A stretch of DNA of 64,000 nt from Tenacibaculum sp. 190524A05c. Lineage in GTDB: Bacteria; Bacteroidota; Bacteroidia; Flavobacteriales; Flavobacteriaceae. The stretch is from assembly GCF_964036595.1 (NCBI RefSeq), contig NZ_OZ038523.1, positions 3,912,501-3,976,500 of the forward strand, written 5' to 3'. This document shows positions 56,386 through 63,651 of this stretch, piece after piece (position 1 is the stretch's first letter; the number at the start of each line of letters is the position of its first letter). Made by a program: the position numbers and the translations under genes. The notes beneath the pieces are model-generated. The model was not told the origin of the DNA and ran no database searches. It worked only from the letters and a program-made list of their open reading frames with translations.

Positions 56386-56414
56386 AAAAGCACCGTTTTA
56401 AACGGTGCTTTTTT
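56386..56414 (+). terminator. Intrinsic terminator of the vWA gene
   Basis: Stem gcaccg/cggtgc with a T/A loop, 5' As and a six-base T-run, just past the stop. Core genes end here; the accessory minus-strand genes lie beyond. Confidence 0.85.
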
Positions 56415-56461
56415 ATTTTGTACATGTTTGCCATTTCTAATTCCAATTAGAACTTCATAAC

Positions 56462-57004
56462 TTATTTCGGAATTTTAATTGTAACTCTATTACTTTCCAA
56501 GTTTAGGTCTGATAGTTTTTCAAATTGCTTGATGCTAGCACTATCATTATCATAAACTCTTTTTAAGTAATTGATGTATTCTTCGTTTGACGAATCAAAC
56601 TGATAGGATACTTGGAAATCTATAGATTTTCCACTGATCTCTTCACAAGCTCCTGAAAAAGCTTCTTTGTAGGTAAAGCTTTTTTTAGTATTTGCTTTAA
56701 TTTCAATAATATGAGTCAAAGGTTTTACTTCCGTTTCACTGATTTCACATTGTTCTATATTTGGAAAGGTTTGAGTATTAAAAAATTCAGGAGTTCCATG
56801 TGTTCCATCATTTGGAATGATAATAAAAATTGATTTATCCGAATTATTTTTTAATTGTAAATCTAAATCCAGACTTCCGTATTTATAGGAGTATGAAGTG
56901 ATAGATAGTTCAAGAGTATTAGTATCTTTTCCTTTTTGAGCGTTTAAAGTTGAGGTAAAACTAAACATAAAAAATGCTAGTACACAAAGCAGTGTTTTTT
57001 TCAT
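56462..57004 (-). CDS. Secreted beta-sandwich-like protein, unknown
   Basis: A 180-aa protein with a signal peptide (about 1-22, ending LNAQ). The mature part is beta-rich (about 30-110: LELSITSYSYKYGSLDLDLQLKN, SIFIIIPNDG) and ends in DLNLESNRVTIKIP. I do not recognise the family. It is the most left-hand gene of the minus-strand run and ends 75 bases from the vWA stop, beyond the terminator. Confidence 0.68.
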   Translation of the reverse strand: MKKTLLCVLAFFMFSFTSTLNAQKGKDTNTLELSITSYSYKYGSLDLDLQLKNNSDKSIFIIIPNDGTHGTPEFFNTQTFPNIEQCEISETEVKPLTHIIEIKANTKKSFTYKEAFSGACEEISGKSIDFQVSYQFDSSNEEYINYLKRVYDNDSASIKQFEKLSDLNLESNRVTIKIPK

Positions 57005-57158
57005 AGTGTTTTAATTTTTAAAATTTGATTTAATCTTTGAGATAAACTGATAGCTACAGATTTTCTCAGGCTGGCAAATTTGATAAAACAATTTGAATTA
57101 GTAAAAGATTGGAGGTAAGTTTTTATGTAAAAAGAGGTGAATAATAGAGATGAAGATT

Positions 57159-57491
57159 TTATTGCAATTCAAGATCTCCTATTTCTAAGGTTTTATAATT
57201 GTCCAAGTTTGGATTTCTTAAATCATTTAAGTGTTTCTCTTCTATCCATATTCCCTCCAAGAAAATAAGATTTAGATATTCATCTTCATTTTTTTGATTT
57301 GTTATATTTAGATAATCTTTTTCAAATGGAATATAATCGAAATCAAATACATTGCAAGAATTCAATTTAGTTATAATCTCAGTTTTTAATGTTTGAATTA
57401 AGCCATTTTCAGAAGAAGAAGGGAAATAATCTATTTCTATTGTATTAGAATTATTTGTACTAATAATTCTTTCCAACGTCCATTTATACAA
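57159..57491 (-). CDS. Small protein, unknown function, no ATG start
   Basis: A 110-aa acidic cytoplasmic protein (e.g. NNSNTIEIDYFPSS, YLNLIFLEGIWIEEKHLNDL). The best start is TTG at 57491; the frame stays open without an ATG for about 40 codons upstream and then meets a stop. It could be a 5'-truncated gene or use a non-ATG start. Function is unknown. Composition is AT-rich like its neighbours. Confidence 0.5.
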   Translation of the reverse strand: MYKWTLERIISTNNSNTIEIDYFPSSSENGLIQTLKTEIITKLNSCNVFDFDYIPFEKDYLNITNQKNEDEYLNLIFLEGIWIEEKHLNDLRNPNLDNYKTLEIGDLELQ

Positions 57492-57674
57492 TTTTCTGTT
57501 TTTATTCTTTCGAGAGTTTTTGTTGTGCGTAATTCTCTTTATAGAAATTAGTTTTAATTCTTTGATTGCAGAACGTTTTTTAATTAATGATTGTGTTTTT
57601 ATGTTTTACCTTTTCTAAGATAATTAATAAGATTTTAGGTAGGGAAGTTAGTAATAATTGATTATACATTTACT

Positions 57675-58058
57675 TCAACTATTGCGTTTTTGCTCTATAT
57701 CAATATCTTTAATTAGCATGTATTTGTATTGTTTTACTATTTTTTCTGTCAATTCTATTTGATCTGATTCAAGAATCATCTCTATCATTAAATTTTTAAA
57801 GCCTTCACTCCACTTAAGTTTTTCTTTTCTAATGTATAAATCAATTTGATAAGACCATCCTAAAGCTTTTCCATTAATGCCATGTTTTTTTGTTATAAAA
57901 TCGTTTAAGGATTTAGTCCATAAGGGACCATCAAGCTTTCCTATATCAACGCCGTGCACAAAAGAAACAATGTTTTCTTTGTTGATATTTACGATATACA
58001 TATTCATTCTGTATAGAAAATGTATCATTCTTTCAATTTCAATTTCAATTTCTTTCAT
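57675..58058 (-). CDS. Small helical protein, unknown function
   Basis: A 127-aa soluble protein, mostly helical, with an acidic start (MKEIEIEIERMIHF) and the segment GPLWTKSLNDFITKKHG near the middle. It is not recognised. It lies 31 bases downstream of the 58090-58455 gene on the same strand and may be co-transcribed. Typical of the small proteins that fill this island. Confidence 0.58.
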   Translation of the reverse strand: MKEIEIEIERMIHFLYRMNMYIVNINKENIVSFVHGVDIGKLDGPLWTKSLNDFITKKHGINGKALGWSYQIDLYIRKEKLKWSEGFKNLMIEMILESDQIELTEKIVKQYKYMLIKDIDIEQKRNS

Positions 58059-58089
58059 TTTTATAGATTAGGATTCTATTTAGTTTCAT

Positions 58090-58455
58090 TTAATAACAAA
58101 GCAGAATGAAATTTTCATTTTCTTTAAATTTTTGCATAAAATTCTCTTCAAAAGATTTTAGATGTTCTTTGTCAATGCAATCTCTTAGCTTTAATAATTG
58201 GTCAAAAGAGAAAATAAAGTCATCAGTTTTGAATAACTTAAAAAATTTTGAGGTTACTCCTTTTCGTTGGTAAGCAATATCTAAGGTATGATATCCTATT
58301 TCAAATTCAACTTCACCATTTTCCAATTCAATTTTACGAGTTGATAAGAACTTCGAAAAATAAGCTCTTAATTCAGGGTTTTCTTTATCGGTTAACCAAT
58401 CGTATTTTGACTTTGGTTCTGGTACAATTTTTATTAAGTAAATATCTAATCCCAT
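58090..58455 (-). CDS. Small soluble protein (MGLDIYL-type), unknown
   Basis: A 121-aa protein starting MGLDIYLIKI, a start seen in a loose group of small Bacteroidota and phage-associated proteins of unknown function. The rest is mixed alpha/beta (e.g. GEVEFEIGYHTLDIAYQRKG and FSFDQLLKLRDCIDKE). It lies 17 bases downstream of the 51-aa gene at 58473. Function is unknown. Confidence 0.6.
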   Translation of the reverse strand: MGLDIYLIKIVPEPKSKYDWLTDKENPELRAYFSKFLSTRKIELENGEVEFEIGYHTLDIAYQRKGVTSKFFKLFKTDDFIFSFDQLLKLRDCIDKEHLKSFEENFMQKFKENENFILLCY

Positions 58456-58472
58456 TCAATTTTTCAAATTAA

Positions 58473-58628
58473 CTATAATGTTTTGTTGATGAATTTATTT
58501 GGAGAAATGTCCAGTTCTAAATCATACTTGAATTCAGGTTTTAAATCATTTTTTACAAATTCTTTTGCGAACTTGATTGAAGCATAACTTGCTCCAAGTA
58601 GTAAGAATAAGAAATTAGGTTTATTCAT
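58473..58628 (-). CDS. Short 51-aa protein overlapping its upstream neighbour
   Basis: A 51-aa open frame with an ATG at 58628, translating to a hydrophobic start (PNFLFLLLGASYASIKF) and a charged tail. It is too short for a standard ORF cut-off. Its start lies inside the last codons of the 58621-58875 gene: the ATG is followed within five bases by that gene's TAA stop, the usual sign of translational coupling. The gap between this stop and the next gene is 17 bases. Function is unknown; a small membrane or exported peptide is likely. Confidence 0.55.
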   Translation of the reverse strand: MNKPNFLFLLLGASYASIKFAKEFVKNDLKPEFKYDLELDISPNKFINKTL

Positions 58629-58875
58629 TAATTATTTTTTCTAATTCGAATTTAAAATCTTCCCACTCATTAAATGTCTTGTCGGGTATCGTGTTAAAAT
58701 CAATTTCTTCTGTTACTTTACTTATACCAAATTTGTAATCAAATAATTGTATACAATAAAATCCATTATTTATCCAAATGTCTATTATATAAGCGTTAGA
58801 ATCAAAAGAATGAATTTCATATCGAATATTTTTATTTTCGATTAGATCAGATATTTCTTCAATGTGTTGTTTCAT
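58621..58875 (-). CDS. Small acidic protein, unknown function
   Basis: An 84-aa acidic soluble protein (IEEISDLIENKNIRYEIHSFDS, PDKTFNEWEDFKFELEKII). Size and acidity are like many immunity or anti-toxin proteins, but no family is recognised. It overlaps the next (51-aa) gene by 8 bases and follows the 58894-59619 gene by 18 bases, so the three are probably on one transcript. Confidence 0.55.
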   Translation of the reverse strand: MKQHIEEISDLIENKNIRYEIHSFDSNAYIIDIWINNGFYCIQLFDYKFGISKVTEEIDFNTIPDKTFNEWEDFKFELEKIINE

Positions 58876-58893
58876 CTAATGTTACACGTAGGT

Positions 58894-59619
58894 TTATTCT
58901 ATTCTCCAAAAGGTCGAAAGCGTAAAATTGAATTCATCTCCAATATTTACTTCTTCCATCATGATTTTAGTTTCTGGATGATTCTTATTTAAAATTTTAA
59001 CTTTAAAAAACACATTTGTATCACTGTTAATATTATACTTATCAGTAATTACTCCCCTTATAAAAAGGTCTTTTGATTCATTAAATATCCACTCTAAAGT
59101 TCCGTTTGAGCAAGGATAATCTATAACGCTATTATTCTCGCCAACAGGCATTTTTATGCTTAAAGTGTCTCCAGTTTTATATTTGTTATAAAGCTTAACT
59201 GCTTTTAATTTCATATTCTTTTGACATTCAATTATTGGTTTCCAATATTCCACATATTTATCGACTTGTGATTGTAATTCTATATCTTGATTATTTAAAT
59301 ATCTGTGATAAGAAGTCAGAATTATTGAGGACATATCATCGTAATGACGAATTCCGATGGAGTTGAAAAAATTGGTTAGATTTTTTGATTGTTCATTATG
59401 TCTCAAGAGATTATTTCTTAAGTGCATTCCAATACCAAAGTGATATTTTCTAGGTGTGGTAGAATCATTTTCTGTAATATTCTTAAAAATTTCAATTTCT
59501 TTCTTCTCCCAATTTTTATCAAGATATTCAAATGAGTATTTCAGCTCTTTTGGAATCCTTTCTTGAGCTTTACAACAAATAATAGAAATAAAAATAAATA
59601 TAAAAAGTAGGTTTTTCAT
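58894..59619 (-). CDS. Lipoprotein/secreted protein with DUF6794-like segment
   Basis: A 241-aa protein with an export signal (residues 1-18, IICCKAQ, possibly a lipobox). Residues about 20-120 resemble a family described in Bacteroidota as DUF6794: IPKELKYSFEYLDK, then YHFGIGMHLRNNLLRH, then GIRHYDDMSSIILTSYHRYLN. The C-terminal part (about 130-241) is beta-rich. Function is unknown; related sequences occur next to small unrelated genes in variable loci. The DUF number is from memory and should be checked. Confidence 0.6.
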   Translation of the reverse strand: MKNLLFIFIFISIICCKAQERIPKELKYSFEYLDKNWEKKEIEIFKNITENDSTTPRKYHFGIGMHLRNNLLRHNEQSKNLTNFFNSIGIRHYDDMSSIILTSYHRYLNNQDIELQSQVDKYVEYWKPIIECQKNMKLKAVKLYNKYKTGDTLSIKMPVGENNSVIDYPCSNGTLEWIFNESKDLFIRGVITDKYNINSDTNVFFKVKILNKNHPETKIMMEEVNIGDEFNFTLSTFWRIE

Positions 59620-59635
59620 AAACAGTTTAGTTGTT

Positions 59636-59944
59636 TCATTCAGTTAACATTCTTTTGTTTCCACAAGCTGCACATAATTTAGCTTTGGGAGTTCTGTATG
59701 GTTTTCCGCATTTTTCACAGTCAGGTCCAATTTGTTCAAGTGAGTGATGCATAATTGCATTCGGTTCAGTTTCTTTAAATCCAGTTAGGTTATTATAGTA
59801 ATCTAATAATTCTTTAAATCTTTCTTGTCTGTCTTTTTTCAGTACTCGAAAACCTTTTTGATATAGTGCAGAGGCAATTTCGAATTCTTCCTTATTGAGC
59901 ATAGGAACTTCCATTTTACACCTCCAACAGTTTTTAATCTCCAT
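59636..59944 (-). CDS. Zinc-ribbon protein, unknown function
   Basis: A 102-aa cytoplasmic protein with three cysteine pairs: CWRC near the N-terminus (6-9), CEKC (about 75-78) and CAAC (about 91-94), which together look like one split or two zinc ribbons, with a helical middle (KDRQERFKELLDYYNNL). Its first codons overlap the stop of the 59934-60314 gene by 11 bases, so it is probably coupled to it. Function is unknown. Confidence 0.62.
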   Translation of the reverse strand: MEIKNCWRCKMEVPMLNKEEFEIASALYQKGFRVLKKDRQERFKELLDYYNNLTGFKETEPNAIMHHSLEQIGPDCEKCGKPYRTPKAKLCAACGNKRMLTE

Positions 59945-60314
59945 TTAATAAACCTTTGTTTTCATCAGAATCAGGACTGAAGAATTTGAATTCATTTGTC
60001 TGTCCAATTTCAATCGCAATTCTACCACAATTTTCACATTCAAAAATTACCTGAGTTTTATCTATTATATTAAGTGAATCGTGAATCATTGAAGATTCTT
60101 TTAGATTCGTTGGATATGAAGGAACATCAAAGTTGTTTTTAATCCATTCTAATCTTTTTCCGTTTTTAATTGCTGTTAGTAAAGAGTCTATGTTATTAGT
60201 CAAGTTGTCTGAAACTTCATCAACATAAATATCTGGCAAAATATACCCTTTGTATTTAAGATTGTCGGTCTGATCTACAATTATATGTCCGCACTTGCAC
60301 TTTAGTTTCCCCAT
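59934..60314 (-). CDS. Protein with two cysteine pairs, likely zinc-binding, unknown
   Basis: A 126-aa soluble protein with CKC at residues 6-8 and CENC in FECENCGRIAIEIGQ (about 95-98), a common arrangement for a zinc-bound N- and C-terminal ribbon. The middle is helical. Its stop overlaps the start of the next zinc-ribbon gene by 11 bases. Function is unknown. No promoter or terminator is evident in the 146-base gap upstream. Confidence 0.58.
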   Translation of the reverse strand: MGKLKCKCGHIIVDQTDNLKYKGYILPDIYVDEVSDNLTNNIDSLLTAIKNGKRLEWIKNNFDVPSYPTNLKESSMIHDSLNIIDKTQVIFECENCGRIAIEIGQTNEFKFFSPDSDENKGLLNGD

Positions 60315-60460
60315 TAACTTTTTCTAGTTTGTCACATTGTATTTGTGTGTGTTCTTTTCCTTTGTTGTTGAAAGATAATTTATAAGATTGAATTTCTTCT
60401 GAGGTCCCGAAACTTCGTAACAAACGTAATTAACTATAGGTTTTGTAAGCTTTTGTTTTT

Positions 60461-61015
60461 TTACTTAACAATTTTTTCGATCTCAGATATCTTATCATCA
60501 AACTTGGTTTTATCAAATTCCTCTATCTCTTTTTTTAATCCATGTTCTTGGCAAAATTCTAATAAACTATCATTCATTTTCTGGGAAGTTTCAAGACCTG
60601 ATTGTATAAAAACAAACATTTCTCTTAACAACTTTGTGTTATTACTTAAATTTTGCATACTAGTTTCAATTATGGGTTTGAAAAATTTTGTTAATCCATT
60701 TTCGCAGAATTTTATATAAGATAGCCCTTCTTTCTGTAAGTCAATTTTAGAATCTATATTTTCTAAATCTTCAATTAATTTTCTACAAGCTTTGATAGTT
60801 ATATAGGATTTATCATAAAGATCTTTTAATTCATTTGTATTGTCAATCCCTTTCAATTTTTTCTCATTAATTGCGCGAATCATTTTATTAACGCAAGAAG
60901 AACTTCTTTTTATTGATAATTCGATTGTTTTTTTTACATTTTCTATTTTTTCTTTTTGCTCTACATTAGAGCAATTTATAAATACTAGAAAAGATAATAA
61001 TATGGTATTTTTCAT
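60461..61015 (-). CDS. Helical lipoprotein, unknown function
   Basis: A 184-aa lipoprotein: the signal ends in a lipobox (FINC, cysteine at about 15) and the mature protein is almost entirely helical (IELSIKRSSSCVNKMIRA, LEDLENIDSKI). It may be a periplasmic four-helix bundle. The ATG at 61015 is preferred over a TTG two codons upstream. The spacer downstream (60315-60460) holds no recognised feature apart from an ACGAAGTTTCGGGAC stretch on the minus strand. Confidence 0.6.
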   Translation of the reverse strand: MKNTILLSFLVFINCSNVEQKEKIENVKKTIELSIKRSSSCVNKMIRAINEKKLKGIDNTNELKDLYDKSYITIKACRKLIEDLENIDSKIDLQKEGLSYIKFCENGLTKFFKPIIETSMQNLSNNTKLLREMFVFIQSGLETSQKMNDSLLEFCQEHGLKKEIEEFDKTKFDDKISEIEKIVK

Positions 61016-61086
61016 ATTCAAATTAGATACAACTCTGAATTAAAGGCAAAGGAAGTATTAATTGTAGTCAATTTTATTGTAAGTAG

Positions 61087-62058
61087 TTATTCAATAAATT
61101 TAGTAAAAGTATCTAAATCTGAATATCCTTGACTTTTTATAATTTCTCCGTTTCCATCTATGATCACAAAGTAAGGTTGAATTCCTGATTTAAATTTAGT
61201 TATTTGTAATTCATAGTTTTTTCTACCTACCGTTTTTATAAGTTTGCCTTTTCTCGATGTAACCCATTTCTTTTCAGGTAGAGGTTTATTATCATCAACA
61301 TAAACACTAACAAAATTGAAGTCGGTTTTTAACTTATCAATTATTTGTTTTTGTGATAATACCCTTTGTTCCATTTTAACTGCATTTACACAAGCGTAAC
61401 CTGTGAAATATAGTAAAATTGGTTTTTTATTTGTTTTACTTTTTTCTAAAATCTTTTCATAATCTATTTCACCATAGTTTTCAAAAATTTTGTCCTGATT
61501 GTATTCAACAGGTTGAAACTCTATATTGTTTTTTGGGGTATTGTTGGTCTCAATTCTTTCGAGTATTTGTTTATAGGTTTGGTCTTTATCAGAGCTGTTT
61601 TTTAATTCATTGAATAGTTTCTCGATATATTTTTCTGGTATTTCTAACTTTTTAAGTGTTAGTTTATCCGATTCCCAATTTTTAATATGAGCCTTTTTTT
61701 TAGTGAAACCAATTAATGTTTTATATCTAGGCTTGATGTTTTTTTGATAATTTTCTGTTTCTGTAATTAATAATAGTTTATCTAATATTGTTTGGTATGT
61801 ATAAGGTTCGGTATTTTCCTTAGCCAATATGTCCATCATAATACTAGTCATAATAGGACTATTATTAAATATTTCTAAATCTGTTTTATCTAACCCGCAC
61901 CTTTCAAGTGAATTCAGTTTTTGAGCAAATGTTAATAAGCTTTCTTTATCATTAGGGGTTATTTGAACTTTCTCATTCAGAATTTCAGTATTACAATCAT
62001 CCTGACAAAAAATGAGTTGAGTAGATAAGAGTATTGTTATTAAGAGTAGTTTTTTCAT
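61087..62058 (-). CDS. Secreted thioredoxin-fold protein with a broken CxxC (CVNA)
   Basis: A 323-aa exported protein: signal peptide 1-18, ending FCQD. The N-terminal part (about 20-180) is helical and unrecognised. A thioredoxin domain (about 190-320) follows: YFTGYACVNAVKME at 218-230, then the cis-proline segment IQPYFVIID. DsbD-like and related flavobacterial proteins have C-V-N-C-R-K-M-E here, but this copy reads C-V-N-A-V-K-M-E, so the resolving cysteine is replaced by alanine (codon gca). It is thus either a single-cysteine thiol protein or inactive. Its neighbours are unrelated small genes. Confidence 0.75.
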   Translation of the reverse strand: MKKLLLITILLSTQLIFCQDDCNTEILNEKVQITPNDKESLLTFAQKLNSLERCGLDKTDLEIFNNSPIMTSIMMDILAKENTEPYTYQTILDKLLLITETENYQKNIKPRYKTLIGFTKKKAHIKNWESDKLTLKKLEIPEKYIEKLFNELKNSSDKDQTYKQILERIETNNTPKNNIEFQPVEYNQDKIFENYGEIDYEKILEKSKTNKKPILLYFTGYACVNAVKMEQRVLSQKQIIDKLKTDFNFVSVYVDDNKPLPEKKWVTSRKGKLIKTVGRKNYELQITKFKSGIQPYFVIIDGNGEIIKSQGYSDLDTFTKFIE

Positions 62059-62121
62059 TCTTTTAATTTGTTCTAATGCGCAGTATAAAATTGGAACATT
62101 TCGATGAGAGGCTGTTATTTA

Positions 62122-62568
62122 TTATGCAGTTTTAGTTGGTTGACTAGATTTATAATTATTGTCTTTTAGTTTCAATCGCAATCTCGTAATTCCTTTTAAT
62201 ATTTCATTGCGGTTCTTTTTATTTTTAATCCATTGAGGAAGTCGACTAGCTAAACTTTTATTGATGTTTGGAATCCGTTCTCTTAAATCAGATTCGACAT
62301 ATCTTTCAAGAAAATCTAAATGCTCTAGGTTTATTGCCCATAGAGTATTTCCGCAACAAGGTGTTTTTAGAAAAATTTCCATGTCCACTGTTAAAGGAGC
62401 GAGTTTAGAGGAAGAATCCATAGGTTTTAATTCTTTATTGTAACCACAATGAGTACAAGTGACTTTCAAGTTTGAAAAATCAACTGGTTTAGTACATTTT
62501 GGACATGTAACAATTCTATAATTATAAAAATGACTTAATAGTTCTCCTTTATCATCAAATTTTTTCAT
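62122..62568 (-). CDS. Zinc-ribbon protein with CCGN segment, unknown
   Basis: A 148-aa soluble protein with two cysteine pairs, CPKC (about 22-25) and CTHC (about 37-40), which would form a zinc ribbon, then a second part with TPCCGNTLWAINLEHLDFLE and ESDLRERIP. The second part is a pattern I associate with small proteins in variable bacterial loci. The C-terminus is basic. It overlaps the end of the 62555 gene by 14 bases, so the two are likely translated together. Confidence 0.62.
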   Translation of the reverse strand: MKKFDDKGELLSHFYNYRIVTCPKCTKPVDFSNLKVTCTHCGYNKELKPMDSSSKLAPLTVDMEIFLKTPCCGNTLWAINLEHLDFLERYVESDLRERIPNINKSLASRLPQWIKNKKNRNEILKGITRLRLKLKDNNYKSSQPTKTA

Positions 62569-62896
62569 AGCTATCCAATAATTGACTTAACCAATATAAA
62601 TCTAGAATGTCTGGTTCAATTTGATGTCTTTTACCATAATTGTCAATAAATGTTACCTGAGATGTACCTACAATAATATCTTCACCAATATGGAGACTGA
62701 AATCAGGATCCGCAATTAACTCTTTAGCATAAAACCAACTATCTCCATCAGTTGTTAAGGATAAACCTATAGGGTTTTCATCTCTTGGATACGTAACATC
62801 AAGTAATTCTGGGAATTTTGCTCCTTTTTTTACGAGGTTTTCAAATTCTATCCAAAGTTCCTCTCTTAAGGATATGTATTTATTAAAATATTTCAT
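62555..62896 (-). CDS. Small acidic protein, unknown function
   Basis: A 113-aa soluble protein, acidic, mixed alpha/beta (e.g. LREELWIEFENLVKKG, DGDSWFYAKELIAD, DLYWLSQLLDSYE). Size, acidity and mixed fold are like SUKH-type or Imm proteins, but I cannot assign a family. It is upstream of the zinc-ribbon gene (14-base overlap). The start codon is ATG at 62896. Confidence 0.56.
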   Translation of the reverse strand: MKYFNKYISLREELWIEFENLVKKGAKFPELLDVTYPRDENPIGLSLTTDGDSWFYAKELIADPDFSLHIGEDIIVGTSQVTFIDNYGKRHQIEPDILDLYWLSQLLDSYEKI

Positions 62897-63004
62897 TTTT
62901 CAATTGTAGCTAACTATTTGTGTATGATTTTTTGTGGGCAAAGTACACGAATCATTTCCATTGTTACGTAAAGATAATTATTGCGGTATTGTGTGTTCGT
63001 TTTG

Positions 63005-63544
63005 TTATTCTTTCTTTAATTCTATCATATTATATACTTTTCCTTTACTTGCAATTGGTGTGTTACAAACATACTTTTCAGCCTCTTCTATTTTTAGCAT
63101 TTTCCTTTCAAATTTCATTCCGTCTTTTCCTTTGATTTCTACTCTCAAGACAATGTCATTGACTTGTTTTGAAATTCTAAAATCATATATGTGCTGATGC
63201 TTTCTATTAAACTTGAATTGACGAAATGAATAATAAAATTCGTTATCATAAGTTATAAGGAAATCATTTTCACCATATTCATTTATAATTTCATTCAACT
63301 GTTTTCCATCGTAGATTGTTGTATACCTTTCTCTATCAGAGAATAAAACCATATCATTTGTTCTGCTAATGGTATTAACACTAATTCCGAATTCAATCTT
63401 TACTTTTTCTGATGTCAACGGACTTTCAGTTTCAACATTTACCTCGTTGGTATTCCATAGCATCAAAAAGTCATTATTTATTTTTAGAAATGATAAAATT
63501 CCAATGGCTATAAATCCAATTATGATTAATGACTTTTTATTCAA
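63005..63544 (-). CDS. Membrane-anchored protein, unknown function
   Basis: A 179-aa protein with one N-terminal membrane helix (about 5-20) and a predicted exported, beta-rich domain (about 40-179: TSEKVKIEFGISVNTI, FYYSFRQFKFNRKHQH, IVLRVEIKGKDG). The start is TTG at 63544; the next in-frame ATG is 27 codons downstream and would remove the membrane helix. Function is unknown. The non-coding spacer 63545-63651 separates it from the DUF1963-like gene. Confidence 0.58.
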   Translation of the reverse strand: MNKKSLIIIGFIAIGILSFLKINNDFLMLWNTNEVNVETESPLTSEKVKIEFGISVNTISRTNDMVLFSDRERYTTIYDGKQLNEIINEYGENDFLITYDNEFYYSFRQFKFNRKHQHIYDFRISKQVNDIVLRVEIKGKDGMKFERKMLKIEEAEKYVCNTPIASKGKVYNMIELKKE

Positions 63545-63651
63545 AATAATGAGTTTTTCTTAATGATTAACAACGTTTATTGTATTAAGTTTAGCTTGCC
63601 GTTAGGTGTCGATGATTTGTTATACATTGTTGCCTGTAGTTTATTATTCGT
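63545..63651 (-). other. Non-coding spacer with an imperfect inverted repeat
   Basis: On the minus strand this spacer contains AACAATG (63631-63625) which can pair with CGTTGTT (63575-63569) over seven positions with one G-U, and the intervening CCTAACGGC stretch. It resembles recombination spacers between gene cassettes in a general way, but no full attC core is certain. Reported as an element of unknown role. Confidence 0.25.

Noticed and set aside
60453-60719. 88-aa plus-strand open frame
   Set aside because: Shadow of the helical lipoprotein gene on the other strand, with hydrophobic noise.
62920-63197. Two plus-strand open frames (71 and 87 aa)
   Set aside because: Opposite to or between island genes; sequences are hydrophobic/low-complexity and look like shadows of the membrane-anchored gene.
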